Positions 43,842 through 51,790 are shown, counted from the stretch's first letter. The stretch is DNA of 64,000 nucleotides from Aciduliprofundum sp. MAR08-339 (GCF_000327505.1 NC_019942.1:868001-932000); one strand, 5' to 3'. A program made the numbers and translations. The notes: generated from the sequence alone by a model not told the origin.

Positions 43842-45122
43842 ATGATAGTGATAATTGGATTGGGTACTGGAGGAATTTACGCTGCAAGGTGGATCAGCAG
43901 ATTCAACAGAAAAGAGGAAATAACAATAATTGAGAGGAGAAGTTACGAGACTTACTCACCATGCTCCATACCTCTTGTGGTTGAGGGTGCCATAGACGTT
44001 AAGGAAATAATTCATCCATTTCCACGAACTCCCCGCATAAATCTGCTTCTTGAGCATGAAGTAGTGGAGATAGACCCTGAAAAAAAGAAGGTGCTTTACA
44101 GGAAGGTGGGATATGGGAAAGTAAGGGAAATCAAGTATGAAAAGCTCATCTACGGAGCGGGTGCTCGTCCGGCTGTACCACCAATTCCCGGTGTGGATAA
44201 AGAGGGAGTTTTCACTGTGCGCACGGTTGAAGATGCCCTTGCCATAAAGGAGTGGATAAAGGGATGTAAAAGGGCCCTTGTTATAGGTGCCGGGGCCATT
44301 GGGATGGAGATGGCCTATGCGCTGAGAAAGAGAGGCTTTGAAGTGACTATTGTGGAAATGCTTGAGCATCCGTTTCCCAGGGCCTTGGATGAGGATATGG
44401 CCAATATAGTTAAGGAGCGTCTTGGGTCCATGGGCATAGAGTGCCATTGCAGTAGCAGGGTTGAGAGGATAACGGGAGGGGATAAGGTTGAGGGTGCAAT
44501 TGTGAATGGAGAGCCTGTTGAGGCAGATATGGTCATACTGAGTGTGGGTGTGAGACCCAACACTGAACTTCTGCGTGGTAAGGTTAAAATGGACGATAGA
44601 GGCTATGTGCTTGTAAATGAGAGAATGCAAACATCAGATCCAGATATATACGCGGTGGGTGATTGCGTTCGCACCCCCTATGGGATTCTGCAACTTGCAA
44701 CAATTGCTGCCCGTGAGGGAATAGTGGCGGGCATAAATGCTGCTGGGGGAAACGCCATATACACCAAGCACACGGGGGCATTTGTATCGGCCATGGGAAA
44801 TTTTGAAGTGGCCTGCGTTGGTGGAAGAAGTGAAATATATGGAAGGGGGCACTCAACAGTGACACCGTATTCAAAACATGACGTTTATGTGAAGATATTC
44901 TCTGATAAGCAGGGAAACATTGTGGGTGCTCAGGCAGTTGGGTATCAAGCATCCAAGAAAATAGATATTGTATCCGCCCTTATGCGTGGAGGTGGGAAAA
45001 TATGGGATCTGGCATTCATGGAGCATGCCTACTGTCCTGCATCTGCCCATCTCTACGACGTGATAAACATCGCTGCAAACAACGCAATGAGGAGAATAAA
45101 AATTGAAAAGTACGAGGTTTAA
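43842..45122 (+). CDS. CoA-disulfide reductase / NAD(P)H:sulfur oxidoreductase-like flavoprotein
   Basis: 426-residue FAD/NAD(P)H pyridine-nucleotide-disulfide oxidoreductase. FAD site GLGTGGIYAA, single active Cys41 in TYSPCSIP, NAD(P)H-binding GAGAIGMEMAYAL, and ATG-like YAVGDCVR FAD motif. The C-terminal dimerisation domain has AYCPASAH-like residues. A single catalytic Cys in SxxC is the pattern of CoA-disulfide reductases and of CoA-dependent NAD(P)H sulfur oxidoreductases, which take electrons from NADPH to elemental sulfur or polysulfide in Thermococci. A role in sulfur reduction fits the sulfhydrogenase in this window; NADH oxidase activity is an alternative. Confidence 0.85.
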   Translation: MIVIIGLGTGGIYAARWISRFNRKEEITIIERRSYETYSPCSIPLVVEGAIDVKEIIHPFPRTPRINLLLEHEVVEIDPEKKKVLYRKVGYGKVREIKYEKLIYGAGARPAVPPIPGVDKEGVFTVRTVEDALAIKEWIKGCKRALVIGAGAIGMEMAYALRKRGFEVTIVEMLEHPFPRALDEDMANIVKERLGSMGIECHCSSRVERITGGDKVEGAIVNGEPVEADMVILSVGVRPNTELLRGKVKMDDRGYVLVNERMQTSDPDIYAVGDCVRTPYGILQLATIAAREGIVAGINAAGGNAIYTKHTGAFVSAMGNFEVACVGGRSEIYGRGHSTVTPYSKHDVYVKIFSDKQGNIVGAQAVGYQASKKIDIVSALMRGGGKIWDLAFMEHAYCPASAHLYDVINIAANNAMRRIKIEKYEV

Positions 45123-45364
45123 CCGGTTACTCGGATTATATCCATCAAAAACTCATCAAATTTTTTGCTCAGTACATCCAGCTTTTTCTTGAAATCCTCT
45201 ATTGAGTCTTCCTCCTTTATTATGGAGAGCACATCTGCAAGGTCGCTCACGTAAACCTTGATCTTTTTCAGATCCTCCAGTGCGCTTTCATCACCATCGT
45301 CTATCCTTGCCAGTATGTCAAGAAGGGATTCCTCTATTGTATCAAACAGGTCTTCCACGTTCAT
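45119..45364 (-). CDS. Small acidic helical protein
   Basis: 81-residue protein with predicted all-helical structure, rich in Asp, Glu, Leu and Lys (heptad-like SIEDFKKKLDVLSKKFDEFL region). No known domain recognised. The ATG at 45364 lies about 24 nt after CCTTAAATAATTC on the minus strand, a probable TATA box, and lacks a Shine-Dalgarno site. Its stop overlaps that of the flavoprotein gene by 4 nt (TTAA). It is divergent from the gamma-carbonic anhydrase-like gene. Confidence 0.6.
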   Translation of the reverse strand: MNVEDLFDTIEESLLDILARIDDGDESALEDLKKIKVYVSDLADVLSIIKEEDSIEDFKKKLDVLSKKFDEFLMDIIRVTG

Positions 45365-45412
45365 AGGCGGGGATTATTCAAGAATTATTTAAGGGTATCC
45401 TTGCCCTTGCGT

Positions 45413-45439
45413 ATTATTTTAATTTGTAAATCCATTTAC
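45413..45439 (+). promoter_or_regulatory. TATA-like element and 6-bp inverted repeat upstream of the gamma-CA gene
   Basis: TTATTTTAATT at 45413-45424 is the probable TATA box for the ATG at 45445. GTAAAT and ATTTAC at 45426-45439 form a perfect inverted repeat with two bases between, placed between the TATA box and the start codon. Confidence 0.4.
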
Positions 45440-45444
45440 CCCCC

Positions 45445-45957
45445 ATGAACGTGATAAGACCGAGAATTCATAAATCCGCGTACATTGCACCCACAGCTGT
45501 GATCATAGGAGATGTTGAGATTGCCGAAGGTGCCAGTGTCTGGGATGGTGCAGTTTTGCGAGGGGATGTGGCACCCATAAAGATCGGAAGGAACTCGAAT
45601 GTGCAGGATAACGCCGTTTTTCATGGGGATTATGGGCAGCCAACTATTGTTGGAGAGAATGTGACTATAGGTCATATGGCAGTTGTGCATGCCGCCAAGA
45701 TCGGGAACAACGTGATAGTTGGAATCCATGCAGTTATCCTGAACGGCGCGGAGATAGGCGATGGAAGTGTTATAGGGGCAGGTGCCGTTGTAACACCTGG
45801 AACAAAGATACCTCCAAAGAGCCTTGTACTTGGAATCCCTGGCAAGGTGGTCCGGCAGGGCGATGATGTGGAAAGGATGGCCGTTGAGAATGGGAAAATT
45901 TATCAGAGAATAAGGGACGAGCATTTAAGTGGAAAATACGCAAGGTTCATACCTTGA
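45445..45957 (+). CDS. Gamma-class carbonic anhydrase-like hexapeptide-repeat protein
   Basis: 170-residue left-handed beta-helix protein with repeated hexapeptides such as VIIGDVEIAEGASVW. His60 (VFHGDYG), His77 and His82 (GHMAVVH) are in the positions of the zinc/iron ligands of gamma-carbonic anhydrases (Cam/CamH). It lacks the acidic loop of Cam, as CamH and PaaY-type proteins do. It may hydrate CO2 or be a related acyltransferase-fold protein; family members without proven activity are common. The 3' end overlaps the receiver-like gene by 11 nt. Confidence 0.8.
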   Translation: MNVIRPRIHKSAYIAPTAVIIGDVEIAEGASVWDGAVLRGDVAPIKIGRNSNVQDNAVFHGDYGQPTIVGENVTIGHMAVVHAAKIGNNVIVGIHAVILNGAEIGDGSVIGAGAVVTPGTKIPPKSLVLGIPGKVVRQGDDVERMAVENGKIYQRIRDEHLSGKYARFIP

Positions 45958-46285
45958 TAAGTTCCTGATATTTCAGGATGAAATCGTCAAAACCGAAGGG
46001 TGGGGTGAAGGAAGCATCCACTCTCTCCCTTACCTTTTTCTCCATATCATCATCTCCGCTTATCCATATTATTTTTGTATCTCTACTCAAAATTCTTATT
46101 AAATTTGTTATGTCCACGTCGTTTGGGTCATTGGATAGGATCAGGGCTATTGTGGGGTTGTGGTGCCTGTAAACATCTATGATGTCCTCTGGAGTGTTGG
46201 CAAATATGAGACGCTTTCCTCTGAAGATTATGGGGTACAGTTTCCGCATAGATAGCCCGTGCTCCACTATCAGTATCTCTCCCAT
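45947..46285 (-). CDS. Orphan receiver-like (CheY-fold) protein lacking the phosphoacceptor Asp
   Basis: 112-residue protein with the alternating strand-helix pattern of a response-regulator receiver: ILIVEHG, IALILSND, IIWISGDDD, ASFTPPFGFDDF. The usual acidic pair after strand 1 is Glu8-His9, the phosphorylation site position after strand 3 is Ser51 rather than Asp, and the Lys before the last loop is replaced (SFTPPF). It therefore looks like a pseudo-receiver that is not phosphorylated. No kinase gene is nearby. It is divergent from thi4 and shares the intergenic inverted repeat. A GGAGGGATG segment lies upstream of the ATG. Confidence 0.6.
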   Translation of the reverse strand: MGEILIVEHGLSMRKLYPIIFRGKRLIFANTPEDIIDVYRHHNPTIALILSNDPNDVDITNLIRILSRDTKIIWISGDDDMEKKVRERVDASFTPPFGFDDFILKYQELIKV

Positions 46286-46322
46286 ATTTCTTACTCACAT
46301 CCCTCCTTTTTAAGTATTTTCG

Positions 46323-46340
46323 TATCCTTACCTAAGGATA
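46323..46340. promoter_or_regulatory. Perfect 8-bp inverted repeat in the thi4 divergent promoter
   Basis: TATCCTTACCTAAGGATA is an 18-bp element of two exact 8-bp arms with a two-base centre. It lies about 20 bp upstream of the thi4 TATA box and just upstream of the minus-strand TACTTAAAAAG element for the receiver-like gene, a position suited to an activator or repressor. Several archaea regulate thiamine genes with ThiR; whether this is its site is not known. Confidence 0.55.
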
Positions 46341-46359
46341 TAATCAAAAAAGAAAATTG

Positions 46360-46367
46360 TTTATAAT
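46360..46367 (+). promoter_or_regulatory. TATA box for thi4
   Basis: TTTATAAT is centred about 25 nt before the ATG at 46388, with no Shine-Dalgarno site; the transcript is probably leaderless. Confidence 0.55.
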
Positions 46368-46387
46368 GCCACACAATACCCATCTCC

Positions 46388-47152
46388 ATGCTTGATGAGG
46401 TTGAAATCACAAAGAAAATTGTAGAATCATACATGCAAGATTTGCTCTCATACACATCGGTGGATGTTGCGATAGTGGGTGCAGGCCCCTCTGGACTGAC
46501 CGCCGCATACTATCTTGCAAAATCAGGAATGAAGGTTGCAATTTTTGACAGGAAGTTGAGCATCGGTGGCGGAATGTGGGGCGGAGGTATGATGTTCAAC
46601 AAGATAGTTGTTCAGGAGGATGCCAGGCACATACTGGACGATTTCAGTATAAATTACGAAAGGATGGGTGAGTACTATGTGGCGGATTCTGTGCACTCCG
46701 TTACGGCCCTTACCTATCATGCAACAAGGGCTGGGGCAAAGATATTCAATTTAATAGGTGCAGAGGATGTGATAATAAAGAACAATCGCGTATCCGGACT
46801 TGTTATAAATTGGAGCGTTATTGGAGATTTGCCAATAGATCCTCTGTCCGTTTATGCCAGATATGTTGTTGACGCCACGGGTCATGAGAGTGAAGTTGTC
46901 AAAACCCTTGTCAGGAAAAACAACATAAAGCTGAATACTCCCTCGGGTGAGATTGAAGGTGAACACAGTATGGACGCGGAAATTGCAGAACGTGCTGTAG
47001 TGGAAAACACCAAGGAGATATATCCTGGAATTTTCGTTGCGGGTATGGCTGCCAATGCCGTGTTTGGCTCACCCAGAATGGGTCCAATATTTGGAGGTAT
47101 GCTTCTGAGCGGAAAGAAGGTGGCGGAGGAGATAATCAGGAGGTTACAGTAA
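46388..47152 (+). CDS. thi4: Thi4-type thiazole synthase
   Basis: 254-residue archaeal Thi4 homologue that forms the thiazole phosphate of thiamine from NAD, glycine and a sulfur source. The FAD/NAD-type fold has [14 protein letters not shown] (31-44), [11 protein letters not shown] (60-70), DATGHESE and the C-terminal [23 protein letters not shown] (core [14 protein letters not shown]). The whole protein contains no Cys, so it cannot use the suicidal Cys of yeast Thi4 and must use external sulfide like the Methanocaldococcus enzyme. Archaea of this kind also use Thi4 homologues as ribose-1,5-bisphosphate isomerases; thiazole synthesis is more likely by length and motif. Confidence 0.85.
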   Translation: MLDEVEITKKIVESYMQDLLSYTSVDVAIVGAGPSGLTAAYYLAKSGMKVAIFDRKLSIGGGMWGGGMMFNKIVVQEDARHILDDFSINYERMGEYYVADSVHSVTALTYHATRAGAKIFNLIGAEDVIIKNNRVSGLVINWSVIGDLPIDPLSVYARYVVDATGHESEVVKTLVRKNNIKLNTPSGEIEGEHSMDAEIAERAVVENTKEIYPGIFVAGMAANAVFGSPRMGPIFGGMLLSGKKVAEEIIRRLQ

Positions 47153-47187
47153 TACACTGCTACGCAGGATTTTAAACTATCTAAAAC

Positions 47188-47197
47188 TTTTTATATG
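47188..47197 (+). promoter_or_regulatory. TATA box for ftsZ
   Basis: CTTTTTATATG lies about 35 nt before the ATG at 47229, leaving a short leader with GGGTGAT as ribosome-binding site. Confidence 0.55.
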
Positions 47198-47228
47198 TAG
47201 AATTGCATACACATTTAGGGTGATATTT

Positions 47229-48341
47229 ATGAAGTCTCTCATTAAGGAAGCATTGGCCCGTGCAGAAGTGAAGGCCACGGAACCTCAGGGAATTGTTATA
47301 GAATCTCAGGAGGATAAAGAGTTAGAGGAAGTGCTCAAGAGTTTGAGGACAAATATCAAGATTGTCGGCTGCGGAGGCGGAGGGAGCAATACAATAAGCC
47401 GCATAATGGAAGAGGGTATATATGGAAACGTTGAACTGATCGCTGCGAATACGGATGCCCAGCATCTTCTCATAACAAAGGCCCACAGAAAGGTGCTTCT
47501 TGGAAAGAGGGCCACCAGGGGGCTTGGAGCGGGTGCTTTACCCCAGATGGGCATGGAGGCCGCCAGGGAGGCTGAGGATAAGATACGAGAACTCCTCCAG
47601 GGTGCAGACATGGTTTTCATAACCTGCGGCCTGGGCGGAGGAACGGGTACTGGAAGCGCCCCAGTTGTGGCACAGATTGCAAAGGAACTCGGGGCCCTTA
47701 CCATTGCAATATGTTCCCTACCTTTCAAGGCAGAAGGCAAGATGAGGGCCGAGAATGCAGAATGGGGTCTTGACAAATTGAGGGAAACTGCAGATACTGT
47801 TATAACGATTCCAAACGATAGGTTGCTGGAACTCGTGCCTAGATTGCCGCTCAATCAGGCTTTTAAATTTGCGGATGAGGTTCTCATGCGTGCCATAAAG
47901 GGATTAACCGAGATGATAACCAAGCCAGGTCTGGTGAATCTGGACTTCAACGATCTCAAGACCGTAATGAAGGGTGGCGGTGTTGCAATGATCGGACTCG
48001 GAGAGAGTGAGGGTGCAGGAGAGGAGCGTGCCCTTGAAGCTCTTGAGGATGCCATCAATTCTCCACTTCTTGAGGTTGATATATCAACTGCCACAGGTGT
48101 GCTTGTGAATGTTGTGGGCAGTGCAGATATGACAATAAGCGAGGCAGAGCGTGCGGTGGAGGAACTGCATAAGAAGGTGGCAAAGAACGCCCGTATTATC
48201 TGGGGATGTGCCATTGATCCCACGTATGAGCGGCGCATCTCGGTGCTTGTGGTTGCCACAGGGGTAAAGAGCAAACAGATTCTGGGTAAGGTCACCGAAG
48301 AAGAACTCAAGGCGCAGTACGGTGTAGATGTTATCCGCTGA
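47229..48341 (+). CDS. ftsZ: Cell division protein FtsZ
   Basis: 370-residue FtsZ GTPase of archaeal type with an N-terminal extension of about 42 residues before the first core strand IKIVGCGGGGSNT. The tubulin signature is GLGGGTGTGSAP (134-145), followed by TIPNDRLLELVPRLPLNQAF and the T7 loop VNLDFNDLKTVM. The C-terminal tail is short. The ATG at 47229 has GGGTGAT just upstream; a GTG at 47220 overlaps that site. The last 14 bases overlap the start of a membrane-protein gene. Confidence 0.96.
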   Translation: MKSLIKEALARAEVKATEPQGIVIESQEDKELEEVLKSLRTNIKIVGCGGGGSNTISRIMEEGIYGNVELIAANTDAQHLLITKAHRKVLLGKRATRGLGAGALPQMGMEAAREAEDKIRELLQGADMVFITCGLGGGTGTGSAPVVAQIAKELGALTIAICSLPFKAEGKMRAENAEWGLDKLRETADTVITIPNDRLLELVPRLPLNQAFKFADEVLMRAIKGLTEMITKPGLVNLDFNDLKTVMKGGGVAMIGLGESEGAGEERALEALEDAINSPLLEVDISTATGVLVNVVGSADMTISEAERAVEELHKKVAKNARIIWGCAIDPTYERRISVLVVATGVKSKQILGKVTEEELKAQYGVDVIR

Positions 48342-48954
48342 GAGTAAGGAAAGGAAAGCGTTGCATTATTTCTCCCTATCTTTTTTGATAAACTTTATTT
48401 TTGGGATTGTTGGATGGATTGTATCCTTCACGACAATTGGCTTCGTGCTCTTCTCCCCGATGCCTCCGAATCAACCGGTTCACATTTTCTCTCCCTCATC
48501 TTTTATACCCATTCTAATCGTTAATGGAATAGGAGTGATCCTCTCCATCTATTATCTCTGGCACGGTTTTGATTTGATGGAGAAAATCCTGCCAGACATA
48601 TCTCTTGGAAAAACAGGGTCCATTTTGCTAATTTTTTCAATATTCGTTTATCCTTCTTTACTTTCGGTCTTTATCATCGGCCCAGCATTTCCCGATCCCC
48701 TTGGTCCAATAATGGTACTATTCTTCATCGCGGGCACCCTGGGGGTTGTTGGGCTGATAGGGTTCATAATGGTTCTCATAGGTATTTATCGTATAGGCGA
48801 TCATTACAACAGCACGATCATAAAGGTCGGTGCGATACTGATGATATTCATAGGTATTGTGGGAGCTATTCTTCTCTTCATAGGATTCAAGGATCTTGAA
48901 AACAACCCGCGTGGAAAGAAAGCCATAGTTCTTCCACCCCCACCTCCATGGTGA
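48328..48954 (+). CDS. DUF973-like integral membrane protein overlapping ftsZ
   Basis: 208-residue membrane protein with about five hydrophobic helices (starting LHYFSLSFLINFIFGIVGWIV region, and later LMIFIGIVGAILLFIG). The overall pattern recalls the archaeal DUF973 family. The C-terminal tail ends NNPRGKKAIVLPPPPPW, a proline motif that could bind another protein. The ATG at 48328 lies 14 nt inside the ftsZ gene in another frame and no later Met precedes the first helix, so it is probably coupled to ftsZ translation. A role in anchoring or timing of the Z ring is only a positional inference. Confidence 0.65.
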   Translation: MLSAESKERKALHYFSLSFLINFIFGIVGWIVSFTTIGFVLFSPMPPNQPVHIFSPSSFIPILIVNGIGVILSIYYLWHGFDLMEKILPDISLGKTGSILLIFSIFVYPSLLSVFIIGPAFPDPLGPIMVLFFIAGTLGVVGLIGFIMVLIGIYRIGDHYNSTIIKVGAILMIFIGIVGAILLFIGFKDLENNPRGKKAIVLPPPPPW

Positions 48955-48958
48955 TAAG

Positions 48959-48967
48959 TTTAAATAG
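48959..48967 (+). promoter_or_regulatory. TATA box for rtcB
   Basis: TTTAAATAG is centred about 36 nt before the ATG at 48999, leaving a short leader with CCGGTGATGG as ribosome-binding site. Confidence 0.5.
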
Positions 48968-48998
48968 GATTTCTCAATCTTCAATCCGGTGATGGATT

Positions 48999-50453
48999 AT
49001 GTGGAACGGTCCACTTAAAAAACTGGATTCTTTTAGATGGGAGATACCGAAGGACTATAAGCCGGGGATGAACGTGCCCGGTATAATATTTGCCTCCCAG
49101 CATATGATAGAGCAGATCAAAAAGGATAACGCCCCTGAGCAGGTTGCCAATGTGGCCACGCTTCCAGGAATAATAAAGGCTAGTATGGCTATGCCTGATA
49201 TACACTGGGGCTATGGATTTCCAATAGGAGGCGTGGCGGCTTTTGATGCCGAGGAAGGCATAATATCCCCTGGTGGAGTGGGATATGATATAAACTGTGG
49301 AGTGCGACTTTTGAGAACGGATCTGGAGGAAAAGGATGTGCGTCCCAAGTTGAAGGAACTTGTGGATACAATATTTGTGAATGTTCCCTCTGGCGTGGGT
49401 GAGAAGGGCAAACTGCGGCTCACATTTCAGGAATTGAACAAGGTGTTGGATTATGGAGCAAAGTGGGCCGTGGAGAATGGATACGGATGGAGCGAGGACT
49501 TGGATCGCCTGGAAGAAGGGGGAAGCATAAAATATGCAGATCACACCAAGGTCAGTGAGAAGGCAAAAAAGAGAGGTGCGCCTCAGCTTGGCACTCTTGG
49601 TGCGGGAAACCATTTTCTGGAGGTGCAGATGGTTGATAAGATCTACATTCCAGATATAGCCAAAAAATTCGGAATAACCCATGAGGGACAGATAATGGTG
49701 ATGATACACACAGGTTCCCGTGGGCTAGGGCATCAGGTTGCAAGTGACTACATTCGTGTCATGGAGGGTGCATCAAGAAAGTATGGGATAAAACTCGCAG
49801 ATTCCCAGCTTGCATGCGCTCCTGTGAAGAGCAAGGAGGCAGAGGATTATTTTGCAGCCATGAGTGCGGCAGCCAATTTCGGTTTTACCAACAGGCAACT
49901 GATAATGCACTGGGTGCGTGAATCCTTTGGTAAGGTGTTCGGTGAGGATCCGGAGGACCTTGGAATGCATCTTGTTTACGGTGTGGCCCATAACATTGCG
50001 AAACTCGAGGAGCATACTGTTGACGGAAAGAGGGTAAAGGTTTATGTGCATCGCAAGGGGGCAACCAGAGCATTTGCAGCCGGCAGGCCTGAATTGACGG
50101 ATGTCTACAGGGATGTGGGACAGCCCGTGCTGATTCCAGGAGATATGGGCACTGCCTCCTACGTGCTTGTGGGCACTCAGAGAGCCATGGAGGAGACCTT
50201 CGGCTCCACATGTCATGGTGCTGGAAGGGTTATGAGCAGACACGCTGCACTTCGCAGATTCCGTGGTGAACAGGTTAAAAGGGAACTGTGGGAGAAGAAA
50301 CGCATATACGTGCGCAGTGCGAGCAACAGGGTGGCCGCCGAGGAGGCGCCGGGTGCTTACAAGAACGTGGACGATGTGGTAAAAGCAGTTGAAGGCGCCG
50401 GTATATCAAGAATCGTCGCAAGAATGGTACCCCTCGGCGTTGTTAAGGGATGA
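48999..50453 (+). CDS. rtcB: RNA-splicing ligase RtcB
   Basis: 484-residue GTP- and Mn-dependent RNA ligase joining 2',3'-cyclic phosphate or 3'-phosphate ends to 5'-OH ends; it seals archaeal tRNA exons. Mn ligands include Asp97 and Cys100 in [10 protein letters not shown] and His residues in [10 protein letters not shown] and [12 protein letters not shown]. The guanylylated His is in [10 protein letters not shown] (His351). The N-terminal [16 protein letters not shown] motif is intact. It has no intein, although several archaeal RtcB proteins have one. The C terminus ends in the usual MVPLGVVKG. Confidence 0.96.
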   Translation: MWNGPLKKLDSFRWEIPKDYKPGMNVPGIIFASQHMIEQIKKDNAPEQVANVATLPGIIKASMAMPDIHWGYGFPIGGVAAFDAEEGIISPGGVGYDINCGVRLLRTDLEEKDVRPKLKELVDTIFVNVPSGVGEKGKLRLTFQELNKVLDYGAKWAVENGYGWSEDLDRLEEGGSIKYADHTKVSEKAKKRGAPQLGTLGAGNHFLEVQMVDKIYIPDIAKKFGITHEGQIMVMIHTGSRGLGHQVASDYIRVMEGASRKYGIKLADSQLACAPVKSKEAEDYFAAMSAAANFGFTNRQLIMHWVRESFGKVFGEDPEDLGMHLVYGVAHNIAKLEEHTVDGKRVKVYVHRKGATRAFAAGRPELTDVYRDVGQPVLIPGDMGTASYVLVGTQRAMEETFGSTCHGAGRVMSRHAALRRFRGEQVKRELWEKKRIYVRSASNRVAAEEAPGAYKNVDDVVKAVEGAGISRIVARMVPLGVVKG

Positions 50454-50470
50454 ACGTACATCTAAAATAT

Positions 50471-50480
50471 CCCTTTTTTA
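50471..50480 (+). terminator. T-rich terminator after rtcB
   Basis: CCCTTTTTTA follows the rtcB stop by about 20 nt; poly-T tracts act as archaeal terminators. No stem-loop is required or seen. Confidence 0.4.
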
Positions 50481-50497
50481 AAATTATTTGGCTTATC

Positions 50498-50510
50498 GTA
50501 TAAATATATT
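50498..50510 (+). promoter_or_regulatory. TATA box for amt
   Basis: GTATAAATATATT is followed about 65 nt later by the ATG at 50570, so the transcript should have a leader of roughly 40 nt. Confidence 0.5.
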
Positions 50511-50551
50511 TGAAGAAGCATAAATTTAATAATGCTCCTTACATTTCCCTT

Positions 50552-50567
50552 TTATCACAGGTGATAA
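50552..50567 (+). promoter_or_regulatory. Inverted repeat over the amt ribosome-binding site
   Basis: TTATCACAGGTGATAA is a perfect 7-bp inverted repeat with a two-base centre. The right arm contains the GGTGAT Shine-Dalgarno sequence and ends 2 nt before the ATG at 50570. It lies in the leader, so an RNA hairpin here would hide the ribosome-binding site; alternatively it is a DNA operator. Confidence 0.45.
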
Positions 50568-50569
50568 CA

Positions 50570-51781
50570 ATGGGATTTAATCCAGGCGATACGGGATTTA
50601 TGCTCGTGGCTACGAGCTTAGTGATGCTAATGACCCCCGGACTTGCGTTTTTCTACGGAGGACTTGTGGGAAGAAAAAATGTTCTGACAATAATGGCTGA
50701 AAGCTTTGTATCCTTGGGCTGGACCACAATACTTTGGGTTTTGTTTGGATTTAGTATGGCCTTTGGCTATGGACCTGGTGGCATAATAGGTAACTGGCAG
50801 TACGTTCTTTTGAACGGTATAAATATGAACACACCATCTCCTGTAAATCCAGGAGTTCCTATGTGGGTTTTCGTTGCTTATCAGATGATGTTCGCCATAA
50901 TAACACCTGCTCTGATAACTGGTGCCTTTGCAGATAGAGTTAGATTCAGAGCTTGGATGATATTCTTGACTCTCTGGCTTATCTTTGTGTACTTCCCGCT
51001 AGTCCACATGGTGTGGGGTGGTGGGCTATTTGCACAGTGGGGTGTCCATGACTTTGCAGGAGGTATTGTGGTTCATGCATCAGCAGGTTTTGCAGCTCTT
51101 GCATCCGTATTTTATGTTGGCAGGAGAAAAATCATCCACAAAGGCCCTCACAGCATTCCACTTGTGGCACTTGGTACAGCTCTTCTCTGGTTCGGATGGT
51201 ATGGTTTCAATGCCGGGAGCGAGTTCGGTGTGAACAGCATAACAAGCATTGCATTTCTAAACACTGATGTGGCCGCTTCCTTCGCTGCCATAACATGGTT
51301 GATACTCTCCGTAATAATCGAAGGAAAGCCCAAAATACTGGGAATGCTAACAGGTGCTGTGGCTGGACTTGCAACCATAACTCCCATGGCAGGATACGTG
51401 ACCGTTCAAGTGGCCATGCTAACAGGAATTGTGGCTTCAATTGTGGCCTATGCAGCAGTATCCTACAAGAATAGAAAAGGATGGGATGATACCCTGGATG
51501 TTTGGGGTGTCCATGGAATAGGTGGATTCACGGGAGTGATTCTACTTGGACTTTTCTCTACCATGGCAGTTAATCCAGGAGGAGCAAACGGTCTCTTTTA
51601 CGGTAATCCACACTTCTTCCTAGTGGAACTTGCAGCGGTTAGCATAACTGCAATCTACGCATTCCTCTTTACCTATGGGGCACTCTGGCTTATAAACAAG
51701 ATAACTCCTGTGCGTGTACCCCTGGAAGAGGAAAAAGAGGGCCTTGACGAAGCAGAGATTGGTGAAAGGGCCTATATGTAA
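50570..51781 (+). CDS. amt: Ammonium transporter
   Basis: 403-residue Amt/MEP/Rh family channel with about 11 membrane helices. The entry region ends in MLMTPGLAFFYGGLVGRKN, then AFADRVRFRAW, the channel His in DFAGGIVVHASAG and in GVHGIGGFTGVI (the twin-His pair). The ATG at 50570 begins MGFNPGDTGFML; an ATG-like in-frame start further upstream at 50510 would precede the RBS and is unlikely. No glnK/glnB gene is adjacent, which is unusual for amt. The C-terminal cytoplasmic tail is acidic and short. Confidence 0.93.
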   Translation: MGFNPGDTGFMLVATSLVMLMTPGLAFFYGGLVGRKNVLTIMAESFVSLGWTTILWVLFGFSMAFGYGPGGIIGNWQYVLLNGINMNTPSPVNPGVPMWVFVAYQMMFAIITPALITGAFADRVRFRAWMIFLTLWLIFVYFPLVHMVWGGGLFAQWGVHDFAGGIVVHASAGFAALASVFYVGRRKIIHKGPHSIPLVALGTALLWFGWYGFNAGSEFGVNSITSIAFLNTDVAASFAAITWLILSVIIEGKPKILGMLTGAVAGLATITPMAGYVTVQVAMLTGIVASIVAYAAVSYKNRKGWDDTLDVWGVHGIGGFTGVILLGLFSTMAVNPGGANGLFYGNPHFFLVELAAVSITAIYAFLFTYGALWLINKITPVRVPLEEEKEGLDEAEIGERAYM

Positions 51782-51790
51782 TCCATACAT

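Noticed and set aside
43956-44630. 224-codon open frame opposite the flavoprotein gene
   Set aside because: Low-complexity translation opposite a well-supported gene, with no ribosome-binding site or TATA element.
48981-49709. 242-codon open frame opposite rtcB
   Set aside because: Shadow of rtcB; the RtcB motifs are complete on the plus strand.
48999-50453. Intein in rtcB (also considered for rgy and leuS)
   Set aside because: The reading frames have normal lengths and the motifs are not interrupted.
50510-50570. Longer N terminus for amt
   Set aside because: The extension would include the ribosome-binding site hairpin and has no family similarity; the ATG at 50570 fits the family start.
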